Positions 9,638-18,510 of a DNA stretch of 64,000 bases are shown piece by piece (positions within the stretch are counted from its first letter, which is position 1; each line of letters starts with the position of its first letter). This stretch comes from Sphingomonadales bacterium. Lineage in GTDB: Bacteria; Bacteroidota; Bacteroidia; NS11-12g; UBA955. The position numbers and the translations under genes were made by a program. A model generated the notes under the pieces. It had not been told where the DNA came from and did no database searches. It was given only the letters and a program-made list of their open reading frames with translations. Where the stretch lies: positions 1 through 64,000 of the forward strand of contig VHBA01000004.1 in the NCBI GenBank assembly GCA_016872175.1, written 5' to 3'.

Positions 9638-10609
9638 TTAATGTGCCCGTTGGTTAAGCCATTGCGCAAGACCACGCAAAGCACCGGTTTGCACTCCCAA
9701 AACATCCAATGCCTGTAAATCTTCCATGGATTTTTCATGGAATGTATCAGCTTTGGCTTTTAATTTCTTGTCAAGTTCCATCTCACACCACAACAACAGC
9801 GTTGGGTTCACCCGGTCTGTTCCGCTGTGTCTGCTCCATAAATCTTCCGTTGCTCCTTGCGGATTGCCATGTATATAAAGCCATGTTTTCTTGCCTTCGG
9901 CAATATCACCTCCGGCTACTTTGCCCGTTTGCGCGGGATCACCAAAGGCATCCAGCCAGTCGTCATTAAGCTGAAAACACAGGCCCATGTTAATGGCAAA
10001 ATCGTATAATAGCTTTTGGACTTTACTATCAGCACCGGCACAAATGCCTCCGCCTTGCAGGCTGCAACCCAGCAATACTGCAGTTTTCAAACGAATCATT
10101 TCAAGATAATCCGCTTCTGTTATGTTGTTTTTCGTCGCTGAATCCATGTCCATCTGCTGTCCCTCGCAAACTTCACGGGCGGTTTTTGAAAGCAACTGCA
10201 GTAATTCCATTTTGTGAGCATAACCCGAGTTAAGCAATCCCTCGTAAACAGCAATCAGCATGTTGTCACCTGACAAAATACCTTCTGCAATGCCCCATTT
10301 TTCATGCACAGTGGCCATACCTCGGCGGGTAGAGGCATTGTCCATAATATCATCATGAACCAAGGTAAAATTGTGAAAGACTTCCACTAAGTGTCCCCAC
10401 AGAAGAGCATCTTTAGCATCGCCACCACAGGCTTCTGCACCCAATAAAGCAAGGAGCGGTCTTACACGCTTTCCACCCAGTCCCATGATGTAATTCATAG
10501 GCTCGTAAAGCGTTTCAGGGTTTCCGGTAAATTTATTTTTTACCAGATAATCAGCATACAGTGCAGATAAATGCTTGAGGTTTTCCAACTGCGCGAAGTT
10601 ACAAAACAA
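9638..10609 (-). CDS. Polyprenyl (geranylgeranyl-type) diphosphate synthase
   Basis: GGKRVRPLLALL; HDDIMDNASTRRG first Asp-rich motif; LNDDWLDAFGD second Asp-rich motif. Confidence 0.92.
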   Translation of the reverse strand: MFCNFAQLENLKHLSALYADYLVKNKFTGNPETLYEPMNYIMGLGGKRVRPLLALLGAEACGGDAKDALLWGHLVEVFHNFTLVHDDIMDNASTRRGMATVHEKWGIAEGILSGDNMLIAVYEGLLNSGYAHKMELLQLLSKTAREVCEGQQMDMDSATKNNITEADYLEMIRLKTAVLLGCSLQGGGICAGADSKVQKLLYDFAINMGLCFQLNDDWLDAFGDPAQTGKVAGGDIAEGKKTWLYIHGNPQGATEDLWSRHSGTDRVNPTLLLWCEMELDKKLKAKADTFHEKSMEDLQALDVLGVQTGALRGLAQWLNQRAH

Positions 10610-10703
10610 AGGCGTCTTTCTTAAACAGGGCAGAACCGGTGGAAAAGAAGCATGACAGCTATAGCCTTGGGTATGCCAATTTTATCCTTACTTTGTAACA
10701 ACA

Positions 10704-12074
10704 ATGCGCGTTTATCCCAATATTTTAAAAACCATTGGCAACACGCCTCTGGTGAAAATCAACCGCATCACCCGCGATTTGCCGTGTGAAGTTTATGCCA
10801 AGGTAGAAACCGTAAACCCCGGAAATTCCATCAAGGACCGCATGGCCCTGAAAATGATTGAAGATGCCGAAAAATCCGGATTACTAAAGCCCGGCGGAAC
10901 CATCGTAGAAGGCACCAGTGGCAATACAGGAATGGGACTTGCCATTGCGGCTGTCATTAAAGGTTATAAGTGCATCTTTACCACTACTGATAAGCAAAGC
11001 AAGGAAAAGGTAGACGCTTTGAAAGCCTTTGGTGCTGAGGTAATTGTTTGTCCCACCGATGTAGAACCCGAAGATCCGCGCAGCTATTATAGTGTGAGCA
11101 CCCGTTTGGCAAAGGAAATTCCCAATGCCTGGAAGCCCAATCAATATGATAATCTTAGCAATTCACAGGCACATTACGAACAAACAGGCCCGGAAATATG
11201 GGAGCAAACCGAAGGTAAAATAACGCATCTTGTAGTTGGCGTAGGAACGGGCGGTACAATCTGCGGAACCGGGAAATATCTTAAAGAGAAAAACCCGGAC
11301 ATTCAGGTGCTTGGGATTGATACCTTTGGATCTGTATTCAAGAAGTACAAGGAAACCGGTATTTTTGATAAAAACGAAATCTATCCCTATATCACAGAAG
11401 GGATAGGAGAAGACTTTCTGCCTGCAAACGTGGATTTTAATATTATCGACTACTTCGAAAAAGTAACCGATAAGGATGCTGCCGTAATGACACGCCGCAT
11501 TCCACGCGAAGAAGGCATTTTTGTGGGAAATAGTGCCGGTTCGGCCATGGCAGGTTTAATGCAAATGTCTAGTCGATTTAAAAAAGGCGATGTGGTGGTG
11601 GTGATTTTCCACGATCACGGCACTCGGTATCTCGGAAAAATGTTTAATGATGATTGGATGAGAGATCGCGGTTTTCTTCCTGCATCGCCCAAAGTCCTGG
11701 CGTTGGACTTGGTGAAAGGTCACAGCCATTTGCCCTTGCTGACCATTAAAGAAACCGACACCTGCGAAACCGCATTTGCACTGATGCAGAAATATGGGAT
11801 TTCTCAAGTTCCGGTGTTGGATGAAAACAAGAATTTTTCGGGTGCGCTGGAAGATGCCGGTTTATATGCAGCCATGCTCAAAAACCGCGATCTAATGCAG
11901 TCGCAGGTAAAAGAGGTGATGCGAAAACCTTTTCCCATCGTTTCTTATTCCGATACCATTGACCATGTCTCATCTTTAATTAACAAAGACAATAATGCTG
12001 TTTTAATGATGGATTTGGGGGGCAACTGGCACATCATCACACGCTATGATGTGATTGATGCGATGAGTGAATAA
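10704..12074 (+). CDS. Cystathionine beta-synthase / cysteine synthase with C-terminal CBS domains
   Basis: IGNTPLVKINRI, NPGNSIKDRMALKMI PLP-lysine, EGTSGNTGMGLA, GTGGTICGTGKYL; two CBS-like repeats at the C-terminus. Confidence 0.9.
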   Translation: MRVYPNILKTIGNTPLVKINRITRDLPCEVYAKVETVNPGNSIKDRMALKMIEDAEKSGLLKPGGTIVEGTSGNTGMGLAIAAVIKGYKCIFTTTDKQSKEKVDALKAFGAEVIVCPTDVEPEDPRSYYSVSTRLAKEIPNAWKPNQYDNLSNSQAHYEQTGPEIWEQTEGKITHLVVGVGTGGTICGTGKYLKEKNPDIQVLGIDTFGSVFKKYKETGIFDKNEIYPYITEGIGEDFLPANVDFNIIDYFEKVTDKDAAVMTRRIPREEGIFVGNSAGSAMAGLMQMSSRFKKGDVVVVIFHDHGTRYLGKMFNDDWMRDRGFLPASPKVLALDLVKGHSHLPLLTIKETDTCETAFALMQKYGISQVPVLDENKNFSGALEDAGLYAAMLKNRDLMQSQVKEVMRKPFPIVSYSDTIDHVSSLINKDNNAVLMMDLGGNWHIITRYDVIDAMSE

Positions 12075-12083
12075 TGCACTGTC

Positions 12084-12644
12084 ATGCTCAGATTCATTGT
12101 CATCCTTGTTTTACCTTTGATACTCGTCTTTAGTTGCGACCCCTGCGGTAAGGGCTATAATCCGAGGAGAAAAATATCAGGATTTAGGATTACCGCGTCA
12201 GACAGCACTGCAAAATATCTCGATCAGGACAGTGCTTTCATTCAGGCAGACACGGCCTTCTTCAGGATTCAATTTGAAGTAATACCCGTTGCAGCTGCGT
12301 CTCATTCGTTTGAGTTTATTTCAACCGCTACAGCCTTTAGTCTTGTAGAGCCTTATTTGATTTATACCATTGACAGTATTGCAGTCGTTACCGTTGATGC
12401 GTGGGATACAAACCATCCTGCATTGTCAAATATTTCTGAATATGTAACATCTAAAAAACAATTGGGCACTTTAGGGCCTGTTGATACAACCTTTAGTCAA
12501 TATAATGGAAGTGTTAAAAGCGACCGTTGGTTTTACCGGGCAATAACTGGTTTGGAATTCATACATTGCCGGTTTCAAGAAAGGGAAGGTTTTATGTTTG
12601 GTTACGGCTTTCAAACGGAGCAGTATTTAAGTCCAATGAGTTGA
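12084..12644 (+). CDS. Hypothetical lipoprotein
   Basis: MLRFIVILVLPLILVFSCDPCG lipobox-like N-terminus; ORF follows CBS gene by 9 nt. Confidence 0.6.
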   Translation: MLRFIVILVLPLILVFSCDPCGKGYNPRRKISGFRITASDSTAKYLDQDSAFIQADTAFFRIQFEVIPVAAASHSFEFISTATAFSLVEPYLIYTIDSIAVVTVDAWDTNHPALSNISEYVTSKKQLGTLGPVDTTFSQYNGSVKSDRWFYRAITGLEFIHCRFQEREGFMFGYGFQTEQYLSPMS

Positions 12645-12671
12645 AACTGGTTGAATAATTGGTAGTTAGAA

Positions 12672-13454
12672 ATGCGACAATTGGTCGATCAAATGGGGCG
12701 AACCGTATGGGTTCCAGAAACCCCAAAGCGGGTTGTTTCCTTGGTGCCAAGCCAAACAGAGCTTTTGTATGATTTAGGCCTCAAAGATATTATAGCTGGG
12801 CAAACCCAATACTGCATCCATCCCCAAAATCACTTTGAGTTCGCAACAAAGGTTGGTGGCACAAAAAAGCTCAACATTCAGGTTATCCGAGACATTAAAC
12901 CTGATTTGATTATTGGCAACAAAGAAGAAAATGAGCAATCGCAGATTCAGGAACTTGAAAACGAATTTCCGGTTTGGATGAGTGATATATTCAACCTGAA
13001 TGACGCATTGAACATGATTAAAGCGCTGGGAGCCATCTTTAATCTTTCAGAAAAAGCAGACGTTATGGCTTTTGAAATTGAACAGGGCTTTTCAGTACTT
13101 AAAAACAGTAATGTAAAGACTAAAACTGCCTTGTATTTCATCTGGAGAAAACCTTTTATGGTAGCCGGAAGAAATACCTTTATCAATAACATGCTGCAAT
13201 GCTGCGGTTTGGAAAATGCCATTTCAGATCCCGATTCAAGGTATCCGCAATTGAGCGCAGAAATAATTTCATCGTTAAAACCCGATTGTATGTTGCTTTC
13301 TTCTGAACCTTATCCCTTTAAAGAAAAACATATTGCCGAATTGGCCGTATTATGCCCTAATGCTACCATCAATATTGTTGATGGTGAAATGTTTAGCTGG
13401 TATGGCAGCCGGCTGTTGAAGGCGCCGGATTATTTCAGCAATTTGATTACGTAA
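12672..13454 (+). CDS. Helical backbone metal receptor / BtuF-like ABC substrate-binding protein
   Basis: TPKRVVSLVPSQTELLYDLGL...AGQTQYCIHP; IKPDLIIGNKEEN; no obvious signal peptide. Confidence 0.82.
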   Translation: MRQLVDQMGRTVWVPETPKRVVSLVPSQTELLYDLGLKDIIAGQTQYCIHPQNHFEFATKVGGTKKLNIQVIRDIKPDLIIGNKEENEQSQIQELENEFPVWMSDIFNLNDALNMIKALGAIFNLSEKADVMAFEIEQGFSVLKNSNVKTKTALYFIWRKPFMVAGRNTFINNMLQCCGLENAISDPDSRYPQLSAEIISSLKPDCMLLSSEPYPFKEKHIAELAVLCPNATINIVDGEMFSWYGSRLLKAPDYFSNLIT

Positions 13455-13473
13455 TTATTATCGAATTCTGTTT

Positions 13474-13517
13474 GCTGCATTATTTAATTGTATTGTGTAT
13501 TTAATGTGAAATGCAGC
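13474..13517. repeat. 8-bp inverted repeat (gctgcatt/aatgcagc) with 28-nt AT-rich loop
   Basis: Directly visible in the intergenic region between 13454 and 13544. Confidence 0.4.
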
Positions 13518-13543
13518 TTGTGAAACGCCATGAAATTTGAATC

Positions 13544-13765
13544 ATGGAAAAAAATATATGCAGTCACTGCGGATCGCACGGAATGATCCTAAACCTTCAT
13601 GGATGCTACCATTGCTCGGTTTGTAAATGTGTAATTTTTCAGGAGCAGGATGTACAAGAGCAAGATTTGTTTGATGAAGACCATACTGAAACGGATTATC
13701 TATCCAGGGTGTCTTTTCATACCGACAACAACCGCTTCGTAATGGGTTATGCCGCCGGCATGTGA
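13544..13765 (+). CDS. Small zinc-ribbon protein (copy 1)
   Basis: ICSHCGSHGMILNLHGCYHCSVCKCVIF: CxxC-x12-CxxC pattern. Confidence 0.65.
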   Translation: MEKNICSHCGSHGMILNLHGCYHCSVCKCVIFQEQDVQEQDLFDEDHTETDYLSRVSFHTDNNRFVMGYAAGM

Positions 13766-13810
13766 CCAATTTGTGTATTAGCTGTCATTGGCAGCACTTT
13801 CCTTCGTATT

Positions 13811-13987
13811 GTGAAACCTACGCATTGCGATTTTTGCGGCCTTCAGGGCGACATGGTTTTTGTGCACAGCCATTATCAGTGTCCGCGTTGTGGTATCAAT
13901 GTTGCACCCTGTTGTCAGGGAGAACAATGCGAGTGGGAGGAAACAACCAATAGGGAGGATGCTGACCCCGAAACCAATCAGGCCTAA
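13811..13987 (+). CDS. Small zinc-ribbon protein (copy 2), GTG start, absent from supplied ORF track
   Basis: (V)KPTHCDFCGLQGDMVFVHSHYQCPRCGINVAPCCQGEQCEWEETTNREDADPETNQA*; same CxxCG..G.....H..Y.C..C layout as copy 1 and in the same frame. Confidence 0.6.
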   Translation: MKPTHCDFCGLQGDMVFVHSHYQCPRCGINVAPCCQGEQCEWEETTNREDADPETNQA

Positions 13988-14025
13988 AAAACCTGATTTT
14001 TCTTTTTTTATTAAATAGTAATGTT

Positions 14026-14033
14026 TATTTTTG
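14026..14033 (+). promoter_or_regulatory. Putative -7 element (TAnnTTTG) of rpsA
   Basis: tatttttg upstream of the rpsA leader. Confidence 0.45.
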
Positions 14034-14042
14034 CCGCCCCTT

Positions 14043-14050
14043 AAAGGAGG
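14043..14050 (+). promoter_or_regulatory. Strong Shine-Dalgarno sequence of rpsA
   Basis: aaaggagg ending 9 nt before the TTG start at 14060. Confidence 0.8.
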
Positions 14051-14059
14051 AACTATTCA

Positions 14060-16201
14060 TTGAGTAACGATCAAATTCAAAACCCGGAAGAAGTAGCGTC
14101 CGAAGTTGTAGCTGCGCCTTCCACCACAGAAACTACCAAATCATCTAAAAAAGCAGAAGCACCTAAGTCAAATCATGATGATTTTGATTGGGATGCAGAC
14201 GAAGCCGGTTTCCAGACCTACAATTCTGATGAAAAGAAGAAGCTGGAAGACGCCTACATGCAATCTTTTAACCCAGTTGCTGAAAAGCAGGTGGTTAAAG
14301 GCCGTGTAGTAGCCATTAACGACAAATACGTTGTTGTAAACATCGGCTTTAAGAGTGATGGTATGGTTTCACGTCAGGAATTCAGGGATATGCCCGATCT
14401 GGCCGTTGGCGACGAAATTGAAGTATTTGTTGATATCGCCGAAGACCGTTTGGGTCAGCTTATTCTCAGCCACCGTAAGGCTATGCAGGAAACTGCCTGG
14501 GACAAAATTATTGAAGCCCACAATTCTGACACCGTGGTTACCGGTTATGTTCGTTCTCGTACCAAAGGCGGTTTGGTTGTAGATGTTTTTGGCATCGATA
14601 CCTTCCTGCCCGGTTCACAAATTGATACCAAACCTGTACGCGACTACGACCAGTATGTTGGCAAGAACATGGACTTTAAAGTGGTAAAAATCAACGATGT
14701 GTTTAAAAATGTCGTTGTGAGCCACAAAGCGCTGATCGAAGACGATATCGAAGCACAGAAATCTGAGATCCTGAGCAAACTTGAAAAAGGCCAGGTAATT
14801 GAAGGTGAAGTTAAAAACATGACTTCATTCGGTGTATTCGTTGATCTCGGCGGTATTGACGGCCTGCTGCATATCACCGATATCAGCTGGGGTCGCATCA
14901 ATCATCCTGAAGAGGTTCTCAAACTTGGCGATAAAATCAATGTGGCCATCCTTGATTACGATGATAGCAAGAAGCGTATTTCACTGGGTCTTAAACAGCT
15001 CACGGCCCACCCATGGGACAGCCTGGCCGGTGCTATTGCCGAAGGCAGCAAGGTTAAAGGTAAAGTTGTGAGTGTTGCAGATTATGGTGCGTTCATTGAA
15101 ATCAGCACCGGTGTTGAAGGTTTGGTTCACGTAAGTGAAATGAGCTGGAGCAGCCACCTGCGAAATCCTTCAGAATATCTGAAAGTAGGCGAGGAGGTTG
15201 AAGCACTTGTATTAAACCTCGCCCGCAATGAGCACAAAATGAGCCTGGGCATTAAGCAATTAACGCCTGATCCATGGGTTACTATTGAAAACAAATATGC
15301 CTTGGGAACTAAGCACAGCGGGATAGTTAAAAATCTTACCTCTTACGGTCTGTTCCTTGAACTTGAAGAAGGCATTGATGGTCTTGTTCACGTGAGCGAT
15401 CTTAGCTGGAACAAGAAAATCAAACACCCAAGTGAGTTCGTTAAAAAAGGCGAAAAACTGGATGTTATTGTACTAGAAGTAGACAAAGAAAACCGTCGTT
15501 TGAGCCTAGGCCACAAACAACTGGAAGAAAATCCATGGGATACATTTGAAACTATATTTACTGTTGGTTCAGTTCATGAAGGCACAGTGATGAACATCAA
15601 CGATAAAGGCGCTACCATTCAGATGCAGTATGGCGTTGAAGCTTTTGCTCCTTCCCGTCACATCAAGAAAACAGGAAACGCTGCTGTGAAAGAAGACGAA
15701 AGTCTTGAGTTTGAAGTAATTGAATTCAGCAAAGACAGCAAGCGCATTATCGTTAGCTACACCAATACCTGGAAGGCTGCAGAAAAAGCCAAAAACGAAG
15801 CTGAAGATAAGTCTCGCGACAAGGCCCGTAAGAATGCCAGCAAAGCGGTTAAGAAAATTAACCAAAATGCACAGGCTACCACCATGGGTGAACTCGATGC
15901 ACTCAGCGAATTGAGGGCTAAATTTGCTCAGGCCGAAAAAACCGAAAAAGCAGCTCCGAAAGCAGCTGAAGCACCCAAAAAAGAAGAAGCGGCTGCTCCT
16001 GTTACTGAAACCGGTAAAGATCTTAAAGATATAGCCGGAGTAGGACCTGCAGCTGTTAAGAAAATGAATGCCCTGGGCATCAATTCTGTGTCCGATCTAA
16101 TTGCTCTGAACGAAGAAAAAATTGCCGCCCTGGTAGAAAAGGACAGCAAAACCTCTGCCGATCAGTGGAGCAAGTGGGTTGAAGGCGCAAAGGCACTGTA
16201 A
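14060..16201 (+). CDS. rpsA: 30S ribosomal protein S1 (six S1 repeats) with a C-terminal helix-hairpin-helix-like extension; TTG start
   Basis: Repeated S1 motifs (VVKGRVVAIND.., GQVIEGEVKNMTSFGVFVDLGGIDGLLHITDISW, GSKVKGKVVSVADYGAFIEI..GLVHVSEMSW etc.); tail KDLKDIAGVGPAAVKKMNALGINSVSDLIAL. Confidence 0.95.
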   Translation: MSNDQIQNPEEVASEVVAAPSTTETTKSSKKAEAPKSNHDDFDWDADEAGFQTYNSDEKKKLEDAYMQSFNPVAEKQVVKGRVVAINDKYVVVNIGFKSDGMVSRQEFRDMPDLAVGDEIEVFVDIAEDRLGQLILSHRKAMQETAWDKIIEAHNSDTVVTGYVRSRTKGGLVVDVFGIDTFLPGSQIDTKPVRDYDQYVGKNMDFKVVKINDVFKNVVVSHKALIEDDIEAQKSEILSKLEKGQVIEGEVKNMTSFGVFVDLGGIDGLLHITDISWGRINHPEEVLKLGDKINVAILDYDDSKKRISLGLKQLTAHPWDSLAGAIAEGSKVKGKVVSVADYGAFIEISTGVEGLVHVSEMSWSSHLRNPSEYLKVGEEVEALVLNLARNEHKMSLGIKQLTPDPWVTIENKYALGTKHSGIVKNLTSYGLFLELEEGIDGLVHVSDLSWNKKIKHPSEFVKKGEKLDVIVLEVDKENRRLSLGHKQLEENPWDTFETIFTVGSVHEGTVMNINDKGATIQMQYGVEAFAPSRHIKKTGNAAVKEDESLEFEVIEFSKDSKRIIVSYTNTWKAAEKAKNEAEDKSRDKARKNASKAVKKINQNAQATTMGELDALSELRAKFAQAEKTEKAAPKAAEAPKKEEAAAPVTETGKDLKDIAGVGPAAVKKMNALGINSVSDLIALNEEKIAALVEKDSKTSADQWSKWVEGAKAL

Positions 16202-16224
16202 TTCCAAACTAACTGATTATAAAG

Positions 16225-16252
16225 TCCTCGCTCACAGCGAGGATTTTTTTTC
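16225..16252 (+). terminator. Intrinsic terminator of rpsA
   Basis: tcctcgct-cac-agcgagga followed by a T-run. Confidence 0.88.
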
Positions 16253-16264
16253 TTTTACAAAGTG

Positions 16265-16272
16265 TAATTTTG
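16265..16272 (+). promoter_or_regulatory. Putative -7 element (TAnnTTTG)
   Basis: taattttg 4 nt upstream of ATG 16277. Confidence 0.45.
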
Positions 16273-16276
16273 TTTT

Positions 16277-17863
16277 ATGAAAAAAGGAATAGCTAAGATA
16301 ATAATTGTTGCTTTATTATTTAATTATGCGGAAGCGCAGACAATCCCCCAGCGGAATTTTGTTGAAGCTTTTGATGGTATATATGATGGGCTACCTGGTA
16401 TTACAGCGCAAAATAACTTTGCTTTGTATCTTAATAAAAATACCTCTAATGTGGGGGTTCAATTAAAGGCAATGTTTATGGATCCCGATAGTGTTTGGCA
16501 TAAAGAACTCGCCTCTCCATATTTAGATTCCTTAGATTCTACTTGGGGTAACTGGTTTCCTAAAAGCATATCTTATCTTCCTTTTTGAATATGTAAAAGA
16601 GACTCTTCAACTTTTGATAATTTTTCCATCTCAGGAGACAAATATTGTCAATCAACAGGGATTTATACGTATTATTCAACACGGGGCTACCTTTACAAGG
16701 TAAATGATTCCATATTTGATGTAATCAGTATGTTTCTTTCACAAAGGAACGAAAAGGGAACCAAATTTTTACTTCACGTCTATGTTGTAGAAGATAGTAT
16801 CTATTACAGACAGCCGGGTAGTCCTAATAATATCTACCATCGAAATGTAATGGTTGGTTATGTGACAAAACCTCCGGTATTGCCGTCTACAATTGTGGCT
16901 AATCAAAAATATTATTTCTATAACAGATTGAAAATCAAACCTTTTTCTTCTGATAAGCAATTTTCCGTAATTGTTGTAGCTTATGATATCGCAAATGGAA
17001 AATATTTAAATAGCAGTAATTCCAAAAAAGATATAAATTACATTCCTGAAATATGCATTGCAAGTGTTGACTCCCTAAACAGGTGTAATATTATCTGGAA
17101 TCCAACTGAAATTAATGGAAAAGTATATCTTGAGAAAGAAACCAATGTGACCAATAAATATTTGATTGTAGACAGTGCTTTTTCAAGTAAGCCTCGAATC
17201 TTAATTGATTCAAAATCTGATGCTGCTATCAAATCGGAAGCATATCGTCTTAGATTATTGGACACAACCAAGTTGCCGGGCTACAAACGCATTTTATCGG
17301 GTTTTGGAAAACCCCATAGAACAATCCATTTGTCAATAAATAAGGGAACTGGAAATAATTGGAATTTGATATGGTCTAGCTATGAGGGTTTTTCAGTGGT
17401 ATCTTATGATATCTACAGAAGGTTTGGAACGTCTACATGGTCAAAGATTGCTTCTGTCTCAGGTAATGTAAATTCATATACTGATGTAAACGTAAGTGGT
17501 TCAAATGTTGCATACAAAGTGTCCGTAATCGCTCCCAGTGCTTGTGATCCCAATGCGTGGGCCATTTTTAGCAGTGAGTCCAATGTGGCAGATCAAAATT
17601 CAAGCAGGGCAATAGTGTTGAGACGGGAAGATTTATCTGTATATCCCAATCCCACAGATCAAAAATTGAGCATTGTTTCCAACGTAAGATCGGGTTTAAT
17701 GAAGTCTTATGAAATAAGAGATGTAAGCGGTAGGATAATATGCCGAGGTTTAATGAATTGTATGCAGAAAGAACTGGATGTTTCACCGTTGAAACAGGGT
17801 ACATATGTTATTGCAGTGTTTTTTGAAAATGGTGTATTGGATAAGAAATTAATCAAACTGTAA
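16277..17863 (+). pseudogene. Secreted protein with Fn3-like region and T9SS type A sorting domain, interrupted by a single in-frame TGA at 16586-16588
   Basis: ORFs 16277..16588 and 16730..17863 share a frame and the frame is open between them apart from that TGA; C-terminus LSVYPNPTDQKLSI...YEIRDVSGRII...GTYVIAVFFENGVLDKKLIKL. Confidence 0.75.
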
Positions 17864-17876
17864 GCTTCTAATGGAT

Positions 17877-18479
17877 TCAAACCAGCAGAATTAGTAGTCC
17901 GGAAAGAATCAAAACCACGCCTGTAATAATTCCGGCACTGTGCGTCCAGCGGTGGGCATTTATCTTTTCTAGTCCTTTGTAAGCAATCCAAATCCAGGCA
18001 AGTATACTGGCAAGGGTAGTGGTTAAATAAACTGCCGATAAAATTGCAATTCCTGTCCACCCTTCAAAAGATAGAGAAAAATAAAAACCTTCAATCTCCA
18101 GACAAGGTGAAAGAAACATGGCCAGTAACAAGGGCCAGATGCTAAATGTATTTAGTTTGCCTTCGCCGTGAATATGAAAATGGTGGTGTTTGTGGTGTCT
18201 GTATAAAAACCATATTCCCATACCGAATAACAGGGTAGCTGGCAGCCACTTAAACCATGATGCATGCACATCGATGAAAAGATTGCTTTGGGTAGCAATT
18301 ACAATGCCAATTAACATTGTGCTGATGGCGTGTGTTATGGCCAGAAGGAAGGATAGTCTAAGTGTTTTTGGGAGATTCCAGCCCTGCTGCTTTGCAATAC
18401 TTACCACTGGAAGCCAATGGCTGGGAATCAGTCCGTGCAGCAAACTGATTAGAAAAGCTCCCAGTAATTGTTCTTTCAT
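17877..18479 (-). CDS. Multi-TM His-rich membrane protein, NicO/HupE-like putative metal transporter
   Basis: About 6 hydrophobic segments, SLLHGLIPSHWLPV, HHKHHHFHIHGEG cytoplasmic-type His cluster. Confidence 0.55.
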   Translation of the reverse strand: MKEQLLGAFLISLLHGLIPSHWLPVVSIAKQQGWNLPKTLRLSFLLAITHAISTMLIGIVIATQSNLFIDVHASWFKWLPATLLFGMGIWFLYRHHKHHHFHIHGEGKLNTFSIWPLLLAMFLSPCLEIEGFYFSLSFEGWTGIAILSAVYLTTTLASILAWIWIAYKGLEKINAHRWTHSAGIITGVVLILSGLLILLV

Positions 18480-18510
18480 GGAAAGGCAAAACTAACCACA
18501 ACGCACCATC

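Noticed and set aside
13762-13953. ORF 13762..13953 (+) in another frame
   Set aside because: It overlaps the zinc-ribbon copy 2 frame, which has a paralogous CxxC-CxxC pattern; the alternative frame shows no recognisable domain.
13763-16588. Two in-frame TGA codons (13763 and 16586) could hint at TGA recoding (Trp or Sec)
   Set aside because: TGA is used as an ordinary stop at many genes here (e.g. serC 60099-60101, serA 61055-61057, 12642-12644) and Trp is encoded by TGG throughout. No selenocysteine machinery is visible, so local explanations are preferred.
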